The position numbers and the translations under genes were made by a program. 10,797 nucleotides of DNA from NCBI GenBank assembly GCA_000697055.1, contig JNDT01001026.1, forward strand, positions 1-10,797. Reading direction: 5' to 3'. Positions 1 to 8,329 of this stretch are shown piece by piece (the stretch's first letter is position 1; each line of letters opens with the position of its first letter). Below the pieces are notes generated by a model, which made no database searches, was not told the DNA's origin, and saw nothing but the letters and a program-made list of their open reading frames with translations. This DNA comes from Saksenaea vasiformis B4078. Taxonomy: Eukaryota > Mucoromycota > Mucoromycetes > Mucorales > Saksenaeaceae.

Positions 1-1151
1 CTGGTAGATCATCGGGCGATATTGTAAGGTCTTTCAGGACTTTCCGGATCGCTGACATGTACTCATCGCAATATGGAAGAGAGTAAGGATAATGTGGTTG
101 TCCTTTTGCACCAATGTCGTAAGTGAATTTGGCCAGTTTCGTAATGGAATCTGCTGATTCAGCAGGCTACAATAACATGTTTATAACACACGTCCTTCCA
201 TTACCACGGTTAACTTACTAGCCGTTGCTGCAGTCGATGCTTGACGAAATCAATCACACGCGACTCGAAGTTTTCAACGATATGGTTGGTGTACGTAGTT
301 GACATTTCGATGCATATCTGGGAAGCAATATGCATGATATCGCCGCCGAAGTCATCGCTATTTTCTCCAACCGGCTCCAGTTTCTGATATTCTTCGTAGA
401 TACCACGTAAATCTTTCTTCATACCGATGCTCATGTCTGACGATTTAATCTGATAGCCCAAGATTAATTGAGCGCATGCGTAGAAGAACTGTTGTTTAAA
501 GCAGTGATGTTCCACTGGCTTTCTTCGACTTAGGCGCGAGATTATAAAAAGCGAGGAGACATAGTTGATTTGCTGCGAAAGATCTAAGCAAAGATCACTA
601 TATGTTTATTTTCCTGTTTCAATGAAGAGATATACCTCCTATTGACTTCTGGAGATTCTCGATTTTTGGTATGAGACTCTTATCTTTGCACACCAAAGCC
701 AAAGAAATTTCCTGGTAAACATCTCATGTTTACCCAAAGCCGTGGTAGCTGATTCCTTTTTGGAAGGAACATGGTACGGACATAAAGTATTAGAGGATCG
801 AGAGTGAGTTTTCATTGCCCTGAAATCGCCATTCCGCTTGCATGTGGGACAATCCCTTGCATTCGGAGAACGATGCTTCATAGCTTCTGCCAACTTGGCC
901 GCTCTCTTCCGGTTTGCAATTTTTTCCTTTTCTTCGGCAGTTTTATTTTTTTTCTTTTTTTCACCCGAACGGGAGGCGCCTCACTAATCGCACAGACGCC
1001 TCGCAGCCATTCAATGGCCTCTATAGAAGCCGAATCAGAATTTACATTGCGTAACGGGTCATTATCGGGATCTTATTTTGAACAATCAATTACAAGTAGC
1101 CGTTACCGCAATTTTACCTTCATCAATGTGTTTTTTCTTCAGAGTCTTCAT
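1..1151 (-). pseudogene. Decayed multi-exon gene with N-terminal Cys-rich motif, continuing past the left edge
   Basis: Four exons can be joined on the minus strand: 1151-1118, 1071-636, 583-219 and 166-1. Introns are 1117-1072 (46 nt), 635-584 (52 nt) and 218-167 (52 nt, donor GTAAGT), and each join keeps the codon phase, which is strong evidence for a real gene. The start is the ATG at 1151. The protein begins Lys-rich and acidic. A Cys motif follows near 840-765 (CPTC, then SSNTLCPYH about 20 residues later). Then comes a largely helical region ending in NHIVENFESRV and a KHRLQQRL stretch. Two one-base losses break the frame, one in the A/T run at 941-961 and one near 705-711, both in short homopolymers. 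The 3' part lies outside the window. The family is not firmly recognised. The architecture recalls Mucorales proteins whose C-terminus is a Fanzor/TnpB-like nuclease, but no nuclease motif is visible here, so that stays a hypothesis. Confidence 0.72.
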
Positions 1152-1491
1152 CACGCAAGAGGAAAATGGAAGAAAAGGTAGTTTTCAAGAATTGCCTCTA
1201 TCATTCATGCATTTTAAAGAGCATTGATGTCATGTTTCAGTGATAAAGTGATCATATGTTTTTTGGACAGGTGAAATTCCTTCTCCAGATAAAAGCATTT
1301 CTTCATTTCGCAAGCTGCAACTTTCGCTACGGCAACAGTGTAGTTCTGCCTTCTGTGGTGTTTGTATGAGTTAACACTAAGGGAAACCGATAAAATCCTT
1401 TGAGACTGTTGGACATCTTTATTTCATTCAATTTATCTGCCTATTTGTATGTGTTCAATCTTTTCGGTATTAAGAGTCACTACAGAAAAAA
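1152..1491. other. Upstream flank of the decayed gene; coding-like but no gene called
   Basis: On the minus strand an open frame runs from 1423 to 1214 (69 codons) and its translation is Lys-rich and protein-like, but it has no ATG near its upstream end. It stops about 60 nt before the start I chose for the gene at 1151. It could be an earlier exon of that gene, or chance. Open frames of this length are expected by chance in a window of this size, so I do not call it. Confidence 0.25.
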
Positions 1492-1573
1492 AGATCTAAG
1501 CAAAATCTAAGCAAAATCCAAGCAAAATCTGAGCGAAATCTAAGCGAAATGTAAGGGAAATCTAAGCAGAATG
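1492..1573. repeat. 11-bp tandem repeat array
   Basis: About seven imperfect copies of an 11-bp unit, consensus CAAAATCTAAG, run head to tail: a partial copy at 1492-1500, full copies starting at 1501, 1512, 1523, 1534, 1545 and 1556, and a partial copy at 1567-1573. The period never slips from 11. Copies differ by one to three substitutions, mostly A/G and C/T. No open reading frame uses it. Short matches to the unit also occur at 583-593, inside the intron acceptor of the decayed gene, and near 7082-7093. Confidence 0.9.
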
Positions 1574-1719
1574 GGCGGACTTGATATGTCTGAGGAGACA
1601 TAGAGCCAATCAGATGAACGTATAATCCCGGGCCCACTCGCTTTGCTCCGGTACACTTTGCATAAGGAATACTTTTTATTGGTAATGCTTGATCAGCGCT
1701 TGTAGGTGTAGGGAGAAGC

Positions 1720-2092
1720 TTACTCGGAAAAGTGCTTGGACCTCCGCTGCGCTCTGGTAAGCACTTTTTGTTCGTTCACTTCCCATTTGGTATGATATAG
1801 CATGGCATGGATGATGCTTGTGCTGTGTATCGAATCAATGAAATGTACAGGTGTAGCCAATCAAAGGTCGCAAAAACAGTCCAAACAATTATCAGTGTAG
1901 GACACAAACGTACGGCAAAATTGCATTTGCGGACCTTCCCAAGCTTTCCAACATGCGGTAATCTTCCATAGTAAAGGCAACGACGCGACCGTCATTCCTC
2001 ACATGTCTGTTGTTTGGACAGAGACGACTGGAACTGCGACGATGGTCATTTCCCCCGCAAGAAGGACAAAAGGAAGTACGAACAGAAGGCAT
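1720..2092 (-). CDS. Small protein with CPSC...SSSRLCP Cys motif, possibly a gene relic
   Basis: The ATG at 2092 opens a frame starting MPSVRTSF, followed by CPSCGGNDHRRSSSRLCPNN. This is a compact Cys/His motif (CxxC, then C about 15 residues later, with a His between) typical of zinc binding. Left alone, the frame ends at 1892-1894. A donor GTACGT at 1913-1908 and an acceptor ACACAG ending at 1823 would join, in phase, to an exon 1822-1720 with a stop, giving about 93 residues. That 91-nt intron is longer than others nearby and the second exon contains a hairpin, so the 3' half is uncertain. The Cys motif resembles the one in the decayed gene at 1-1151. The start lies 28 bp from the start of the gene on the other strand. 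It may be a truncated copy of a larger repeated family. Function unknown; nucleic-acid binding is an inference from the motif only. Confidence 0.4.
1728..1768. repeat. Perfect 10-bp inverted repeat (hairpin)
   Basis: AAAAGTGCTT at 1728-1737 is the exact reverse complement of AAGCACTTTT at 1759-1768. The 21-nt loop between them is rich in CCTCCGCTGCGC. The hairpin lies inside the proposed last exon of the small minus-strand gene (1822-1720), which weakens that exon, or else places the structure near the 3' end of the transcript. Role unknown; a terminal structure of a mobile element or an RNA 3'-end signal are both possible. Confidence 0.7.
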
Positions 2093-2120
2093 TTTCTCTG
2101 TTATCAACTGATATCAACTG
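2093..2120. promoter_or_regulatory. Divergent intergenic spacer with 10-bp direct duplication
   Basis: The ATGs at 2092 (minus) and 2121 (plus) point away from each other with 28 bp between them. The spacer carries TATCAACTGA twice in tandem, at 2102-2111 and 2112-2121, the second copy ending on the A of the plus-strand ATG. This is too short for two normal promoters, so either transcription starts inside the genes, one start codon is wrong, or one gene is not real. Confidence 0.3.
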
Positions 2121-3880
2121 ATGAACCGAAATCCTATCCAACCAATTTCTAGTCCAGTCAATCCATTTGTCCAACCATACATCGTAAATCGTTGAAACTC
2201 AGTCTGAGCAATTATATATATGCGGGATTTTAGCATTTACTCTTTCACAACCCAAAAAAAAAACCAGATGGGAGCGCAGTTGGTACATTTATGGAAATTG
2301 CTCGGCATAGCCACTTGCAGTTTGTGAATCCTTGCAACATTAAAAATGATGGAGACACTGGGCCAGCACTGGATACTGCGTTATCTGGCTGATATCCGCG
2401 TCGCTTTCAGTACGATTGGATATAGTAAAATAGAATAGTAATAGAACAATAGGACAGAGCTTTCATTTTCGAGGATCTCTCATCATCCTTAGGACGAGAA
2501 TTGTTCTATGCATTAATGAACGTCATTGTGGGGCGTCTTACTCCGCAAATTTCAGATCTGCAATTAGTAAAAAGCGTATAGCACAACGGGAGACCCCGCG
2601 CTACAAAACGTTTCTGAGGACCTTCCTCTCTGGGAGGATTCTACCACTTGATATATTGGAGATAGAGAGGAAAGGTGCCAGTGTGTTTGAGATGTTATCA
2701 ACGAAGTTTGATGACACAGAAAGGTGTCGGGAAGAAGAAAGAATGCTAAGAATCGTTTGGCAACTTGTGGTCGGATGTAACGAACGACTGTAGATTGATT
2801 GAGTGGTACTGTTAAGCTGACCCCATCCATTCAAAATTCTGCGTATCAACGCTTTCCCGAAGAGACAGAAATGGTCGCTTACATAATCACGTATCATCAA
2901 GCAGTGCTACACCGTAAACAGGTCTGAGAAACAAATCCTCAACGATGTTCATAATTGAGCAAGTACCAAGAAAAACTCCGGGTTATCCGATTAATTTATG
3001 CACTGGCAATTGCATATGCTTAAACTGCCTCTTCATGGGACGTATAACACACCTATTACGATCTCGTTTAACTCGTCCCCTCCTCCCCTCTCGGAAGAAC
3101 AATTGCAAGATCTCTATGCAGAATTCGTCAGGACATCTATATTGAACAGATTTCGTTAATATGTTGATATAAATTGTTTAATGGTTCCATTAGATGCGAT
3201 CGTCCGCCCATGATTCTCTCTGGCAAGGAGCCATTCCCATCGTCTTTGGGAAGACAGAACAAGCCATGAAACAAAAGCGATACCAGTGCGCAGACCAGAA
3301 GAATAGGATGGGGACGATGCACACGAGATATTCGGGAATTTGAAGGGCTACCAACGACTCGTTGACGTTGAAAGAAAGGCGTACCCTGCTGACGTCTTCT
3401 CGCTTGCTCCTTCGATACGTTTTTGTGGTCACTGACAATTGGTCAAGGGTTCTGCTCGCAGAGGTACACAAAAGCTCCAAGCTCAGCAATGGCGAACGGA
3501 CTAATAATCTTTGCCAATAAGTATCAGACAAGGAAAGCCTGTCACTGCTGCATGAAGGATACACAATTGCAAAAAGGCGCTGTACGCTAGAAGATCGAAT
3601 TCGAAAAAGCAACGGCACATTGTGTTCGGTCAACCAGTTTATTTCGAGGGAATAGCACTATGGCCAGGACGCCAGGATCTCGCGGCCACCTTTCAGCTCT
3701 CAGCGCACGAGCCATTAAGAGCTCGGTAGCCTTTTTGTTTGTCAACCAATCCCAGGGTCGACAATTACAATGCCTATACGAGCAACTACTGTGGTAAGGT
3801 ACTCAGTTCACATTGCGAATCAATTATTAAATTCGCCTCTAGATATCGGCTCGGGATTTAATAGACAGTACAAAGGATAA
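2121..3880 (+). pseudogene. Decayed multi-exon gene of unrecognised family
   Basis: Exon 1 (2121-2183, MNRNPIQPISSPVNPF...) joins in phase across a 50-nt intron (2184-2233, GTAAAT...TTTTAG) to an open frame 2234-2389. Protein-like segments then follow in changing plus-strand frames: 2385-2435, 2465-2578, 2581-2790, 2799-2924, 2955-3020, 3019-3156, 3194-3340, 3331-3432, 3432-3587, 3592-3726, 3717-3794 and 3800-3877, the last ending in TAA. A 42-nt gap at 2922-2963 can be removed as an intron and reads smoothly (HRKQ|YQEKLRVIRL). Elsewhere frame changes and stops look like small indels about every 100-150 nt. Segments are rich in Leu, Glu, Arg and Tyr; one contains YQTRKACHCCMKD, a possible metal-binding pair. 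Some segments may be chance frames, or two genes may be merged here. I do not recognise the family. Its 3' end faces the RapGAP gene. Confidence 0.55.
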
Positions 3881-3918
3881 TAGAAAATGACTCTTGCCAA
3901 AACGGAACATTATATATT

Positions 3919-6504
3919 TTATAAAGGGGCAGCTGAAGTTAGAGATTTCTCCTCGTTATTATTACTGCCGCTGCCCTGGATCAATCGCCCAGAATGATCC
4001 GTTAAAAATGTCCTGGATCGGGTGATGCCTCCTGCAGCCGCGGTTAGCTTGAGTGTCGTTGTTGAAGTAATTGCGCGTGATGGTCGTCGCCCCATCACAC
4101 TCGTCATAATGCTTTGGGCCCTAGAACGAATGCCTTTTTCATTGTTCGTGGCAGTTGATTTTTGATTGGGTTCGGCACTAGGTTGGGACTGATCTTTAAG
4201 CCGTGATAAACCTGCACGACTAATTTTTTGCTCTTTTTCCTCACAACTGGTTGTCAGTTTAGACTTTGGATGATCTTCTGCATTGACAGTGAGACAATGT
4301 GCTTAAGGCTTAAGATTTTACCTTCTAACGCCGTATTCCCACTACTTCGTCGACGAGCCAAACTTTTCAAGTCACGTAGGACACTGGAACGTGAGGTGGT
4401 AGGAACTGGTGGAAGGTCGGGTGTCAATGATCGTGGTGGACTTTCAAGAGCTGCGCGTAGACTTCTTAAACTCCCACGTGAGTTTCGTTGGGCCCCTGCC
4501 GATTTTGGGCGATCCCCACCGCGCAAACCGCTTTTGATTGCTAAATTGTCTTCACTTGCTAAACGACTTGTGCTGAATGACCGCGTCACATTCGTTGCCT
4601 CAAGACCTGTCTCGACTAACGTCTTCAAAATACTCCTGCGCGCCTTTGTGTTATGCACTGCAAATTTATCTGATTTAAGTGCTGCATTTTCCGCATTAAT
4701 TACTATTATTCGCAGTGAGTTTCCTTTGCGTGCCTCAGCTTCATCTTACATTTCAAAATCAAAAAACCACGTAATTCCTCTTCGCAAAGGAGCGGTGGAC
4801 TTGCAAGGTTTGGTCCAAACTCGCCAACTTTATCACTGTACACCACCTCCACCCTGCATAGTGTACTTAATAAAACGAATAGCTGCTCTTGTTAATCGCA
4901 CTCACCTCCAGCGCTTTTTCCCATCTTTCATTTCTGGGTGTACAACGATATAAACGTGTAAAAATTGCGACCGGATAGCGTTAGGATCGAATGCCTGCTC
5001 GCCGCCTTCAACAAAAACTAAACAAACAATATCTAAAATGCCAAATCAAAACATGAATCCGTTCCACGCTAAACCCTAGTTTTACCATTTCCAATATATC
5101 TTTTTCGATGCACTTGTTGTTTATCATGACGAGGAGGCATTAACGGTGCGACGTGAAACATAATTTCGTGATCGTTCCAGGATGACATGTAGGAGACATC
5201 ACCTGACTCTCCAGCTAGATATGATGCACGTGGTTAAGCATACGATTTATCCAGGTCATGCAAATAAGAAAGAGATAAATCCTACTCTTGGTATCCAGTC
5301 CAGCTGCATAACCCTTGTAATCCTTGAGTTTGACGCGTGTGCCCAGCATGTCAAGGAACTGTTCAAAATCCTGCGACAGACCTGAGTTTGAGAACCACTC
5401 TTCTTCCGTCTCCTGGCCGTCGCGCACTGTCAAAATACCGAACTTGTAACATCGCGGTATCTAAAATCACGTATGTGTTTAATCATGGATCGCACTCATT
5501 TTCACATACCCCTATCTCGTCAAACCGCAAGAGCTCCTTCTCCAGTCCAGCAAGTATGGTTGCCTCTGCAGCCAGTTCCTTGAATAGTCGCAGATCCAGA
5601 TCTTGGTATACCGATAGAACGGCTGCGCGCAAATGTCTTGTACTGATGTTACTATGATGTCCGTTGATGATAGCGGAGGACAGGCTCCGCAAGGGCCTCC
5701 GCTTTGATTCTGAATAGATGCTATCAAGGAGATAACTCTGTCCAAGCGCCTCCAATCGCTCTTCAGTTTCTCTGACGTCGTAATCTGGAACCACATGGCA
5801 GTGATTGGGTGGCTAGGGGGGTTGCGATTTAATCCATTGGATGCTTATATTACTAGTATCCAAACCTCTTTGCCACGCAGGATGATCCTGTACTGCGAAT
5901 TCACAAACGTCTCTCCACAAAACTCATTTCTGTATTCACGTACGATAGTTATGATTACATAGTTATTGTCCTTCTGAGGTCCGATCAAGGTGATATAAGG
6001 TTTTCCGATAAAGTACTGACGGAACCAACTCGCTTTATCATCCACCTGGTCCGGCCACATGGATGCATAATCAGCGGGTGTATGTCGTTGTGCTATAATC
6101 TTGGATTGTTCGATGCGGTGGTTGGAGGATGGCCGAACAAACGACTGCGAGGGTATCCACATATTGCATCCATCACAGATCTTCTGCAAACCCAAAAGCT
6201 ATTGAATGTCAGCCTTGTTGTACGAAAGTCGTTGATTGGCTTCTATTACCACCATTTTGATCTGCTCTTCGTCAGCATTATTTTCTTCAAACGCCGTCCG
6301 TAGCAGCGACAAGCGATCACTAAGGCGTGATATCTCCGTAGTGGGCGCGTCCAACGCATTAATAAGTATCCTAGTGCATTCAAGAGCGTTCGTGACATCT
6401 TGCTTAATGGCGTGAATGGGACAATTGGCAACAGATGCCAACAAACTGGTGCAATGTTCAGTAATCCATTCACAGCATTCACCAACTGTTGGTGAAGGGA
6501 TCAT
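3919..6504 (-). CDS. RapGAP-domain protein (Rap-type GTPase-activating protein), nine exons, intact
   Basis: Exons: 6504-6250, 6183-5866, 5812-5510, 5460-5286, 5214-5086, 5032-4906, 4853-4750, 4702-4322 and 4277-3919. Introns are 44-71 nt and all joins keep phase, giving about 716 residues. Exon 2 could instead end at 5854 (donor GTAATA in place of GTTTGG), adding four residues. Residues 1-85 are helical. A WFRQYFIGKPY segment follows near 122, as in the region ahead of Rap1GAP catalytic domains. The RapGAP domain spans about 285-490: LLRFDE, YKFGILTVRDGQ, GLDTK (346-350), EIMFHV, KRYIGND (388-394), FLHVYIVV (417-424), FGPNL and LINAEN. Asn393 in GND matches the catalytic 'Asn thumb' of Rap1GAP and tuberin, so activity is likely. 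The tail (about 500-716) is Ser/Arg/Thr-rich and probably disordered, a likely phosphorylation region. By family, such proteins speed GTP hydrolysis on Rap or Rheb small GTPases in the cytosol; the Rap1GAP-like sequence favours Rap. The start ATG follows a pyrimidine-rich leader. Confidence 0.93.
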
Positions 6505-6540
6505 GGAGCCAGAAAGGTGGGGCGGGATAAAGGTAAAATA

Positions 6541-6640
6541 TAAGAAAAGAACAAAGGAAGGAAGTGAGAGAGGAAGAGAGAGCGAAAGAGAGAAAGAAAG
6601 TTAGAAGGAGGTGAAGCTGAGGGTGGGAGGGAGGTTAAGG
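6541..6640 (-). promoter_or_regulatory. Pyrimidine-rich leader/core-promoter tract of the RapGAP gene
   Basis: On the gene's strand this 100-nt stretch is almost entirely C and T (purine-only blocks on the plus strand, GAGAGAGGAAGAGAGAG style). It ends about 40 nt before the chosen ATG at 6504. CT-rich tracts just upstream of transcription start are common in fungal promoters, which supports the start choice. An alternative is that it is the polypyrimidine tract of a long intron, with AG at 6493-6492 as acceptor and an upstream exon near 6901-6839 (reads MFRQQEQQIMPTLQQ). I judge this less likely because such an intron would be near 350 nt, far longer than the gene's others. Confidence 0.35.
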
Positions 6641-7568
6641 GGTTCAGATGCGGTTGGTTCCATGCGAACCTCTCATATATCGTGACTTGAAAACTTTCAT
6701 GACATTTCATATGCTTTGTATGCTTTTACTCGATCCGTTATTAGCATTGTGCACATCGGATGACAATCAAGAACACGGGCCCTTTGTGGGCGCACGGTAC
6801 ATTGCCTAATCTTTCCTTATTACAATTATTGTTTGTTTACTGGACGGAATGGCATTTTGCTGCAAGGTGGGCATGATCTGTTGTTCTTGTTGTCTGAACA
6901 TCTGCCTCCATCAACATATATACTCAACCCATAATGAAGGCCACTGTGCGCTTTCGGCGATCTTTTTTTTATGGTTATTATCCAGAAAGAGATTTTTACG
7001 TACCGCTACCATGATAGTCATGCAGAATGCCTTTGTTGAAACACAGTAAGCGTTCTGAAACCAGATAACGCATAAACAAGTAATCTAAGCAGAAAATTCC
7101 AAATAAACAGTAAGGTATAGAGAAAAAGAAGCTTTGTTGGTTGTGCAAGAAAGTAAAAGTTAATCCCTGCAGCGGTAAAAAGATTTTGAACTGATATCTT
7201 TATCCAATCAGATTGAGAGTTTTAGGATAAACTCGAAGGATTGACAAACAGCTTTCATTGCGAAACGCGGTTCAAAGCAGCAGAAAGAGTGGTCAGGACC
7301 GCTATGGCATTTCTTCTTTCATTCAAAGGACTTTTTTGCAAAGTCTAGCCCATCGTCTACGAGCGACCACTGTAACCGTTTGACAAAACCCCTTGATACT
7401 TGCCGTCGATCGATCGGTAGCAATCAATGCATCTCATACATAAGTTTGACTTGGACTATAATTCTTAGATAAGATTTAAGAATAGAGAGCAGGTAACATA
7501 TATGACATGTTATTAGCCTACTCTTCGATTGGCCCCTTCCCAGATTGATTATAGCCGACTCTAGCATA
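6641..7568. other. Intergenic stretch, no gene called
   Basis: Apart from the short minus-strand frame at 6901-6806 noted as a possible upstream exon of the RapGAP gene, only short, unconvincing open frames occur. A sequence close to the 11-bp repeat unit is present at 7082-7093. I see no RNA gene or transposon end here. Confidence 0.5.
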
Positions 7569-7773
7569 CCGCTTATTGAACAAATTTTTACGCTAATCTA
7601 TATAAATTTTGCGTCCATGTGGAGCCACTTTTACACTAAGAGAAGAATCAAGTATGCGTTCGTTAGTCCACAAGCTGGCAACAAATTCATATACTACTTA
7701 CATCAACGCGGCCACTCGATGGACGCGAAATTCATACAGATAACATAAAAATTTGTTCATGGTTAGTAAATGG
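7569..7773 (+). mobile_element. MITE-like inverted-repeat element, copy 1 (205 bp)
   Basis: The left arm (from CCGCTTATTGAAC at 7569 to about 7627) and the right arm (about 7709 to AGTAAATGG at 7773) are imperfect reverse complements. Within them CAAATTTTTA, GAATTT/AAATTT blocks and GCGTCCAT recur on opposite strands. About 80 bp of unique centre separates the arms. A copy of exactly the same length lies at 9195-9399. There is no convincing coding sequence inside, as expected of a non-autonomous DNA element. I could not find a clear target-site duplication, so exact ends rest on the start and end of inter-copy similarity. Confidence 0.62.
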
Positions 7774-7836
7774 AATAGTATTTGGATGTCGTTTTACTTA
7801 CCCCGAAGATGATCCCACGCGTCCGCGGGTAGAACA

Positions 7837-7858
7837 CCCCGCACCATTTTGGTGGGGG
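7837..7858. repeat. GC-rich short hairpin
   Basis: CCCGCACCA (7838-7846) pairs with TGGTGGGGG (7850-7858) around a TTT loop: eight pairs with one G-G mismatch. It lies 16 nt before the ATG of the candidate gene at 7874, inside a locally GC-rich patch (7801-7875) that contrasts with the AT-rich surroundings. A run of G blocks follows (GGTGGGGGTGGGAG). Role unknown. Confidence 0.5.
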
Positions 7859-7873
7859 TGGGAGAAGAGGTTT

Positions 7874-8329
7874 ATGGCTTCCGTGGAGCGGCCAGTGTCA
7901 TGCTTTTACGACCAGGTGTCTAAACAATCGATCAAAAGCCATGAGTTTCTGTGTGTATAGTCAGCTCCAGTACGTACCGGGGAAGTTTCATGTAGGAAAT
8001 GGAGTCAAAGAAAAAAAAAAAGGATTTCACGCGTCCCTTTTAAATACTGTCACTTTAAGGATCCCGATTGGTGCGTTGGGGAACCTGCTACAATGGACCA
8101 GCGCAATACACCTTTGGTTCAGAAGCAAAGGTACCTGAGATCTGCGCACAAGCTCTCGGGCACGCACTGCAAGATTAATCTGGCACCAACGCAAGGTAGT
8201 ATTTTGATGACGCAAATGTGTATTCAAAATTCAGTGTAATTGCCACGGCTTTCGACCAACACATCGTCTACACAGGATGATCAGCAACTGTGCCTAAACA
8301 AGTTTGAGGATCTACTTTTTAATATCTGA
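7874..8329 (+). CDS. Candidate small multi-exon gene, unrecognised (weak)
   Basis: From the ATG at 7874, exon 7874-7915 (MASVERPVSCFYDQ) joins in phase across a 45-nt GTGTCT...TATAG gap (7916-7960) to a 91-codon exon, 7961-8233. A second 42-nt gap (8234-8275, GTGTAA...ACACAG) removes a TAA and joins to 8276-8329, ending in TGA; about 122 residues in all. Without that second intron the stop is at 8237-8239. The product is basic, with an R-K-K-K-rich patch over an 11-A run near 8011-8021 and several Cys/His (CRKW, YCHFKDPDWC, THCK) that could bind metal. No family recognised. Both introns are multiples of three and their splice sites are not ideal, so a chance open frame is a real alternative. 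Confidence 0.25.

Noticed and set aside
1492..1573. Tandem 11-bp array considered as a CRISPR-like array
   Set aside because: There are no unique spacers, the period is too short, and the genome is eukaryotic.
2564..2900. Two overlapping minus-strand frames
   Set aside because: The plus strand here gives a better protein-like segment (2581-2790) belonging to the decayed gene.
3190..3633. Minus-strand open frame of 147 codons
   Set aside because: Its Ser/Leu-rich text is the mirror of protein-like plus-strand segments of the decayed gene; it shows no domain and no start context.
4228..4953. Long plus-strand open frame of 241 codons
   Set aside because: It lies opposite the RapGAP exons, which have domain motifs and phase-consistent introns; this frame is only the complement of a Ser/Arg-rich coding region.
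5866..6183. GTACAA at 6224-6219 considered as donor of the first RapGAP intron
   Set aside because: It would put the next exon out of frame; GTAATA at 6249 joins in phase to TTTGCAG ending at 6184.
7814..7829. GC-rich CCCACGCGTCCGCGGG considered as a hairpin
   Set aside because: The arms do not pair well once bulges are counted; only a tiny loop would remain.
8110..8132. Hairpin ACCTTTG...CAAAGGT considered as part of a tRNA or element end
   Set aside because: Only seven pairs with a nine-nt loop, and no cloverleaf, A box or B box around it.
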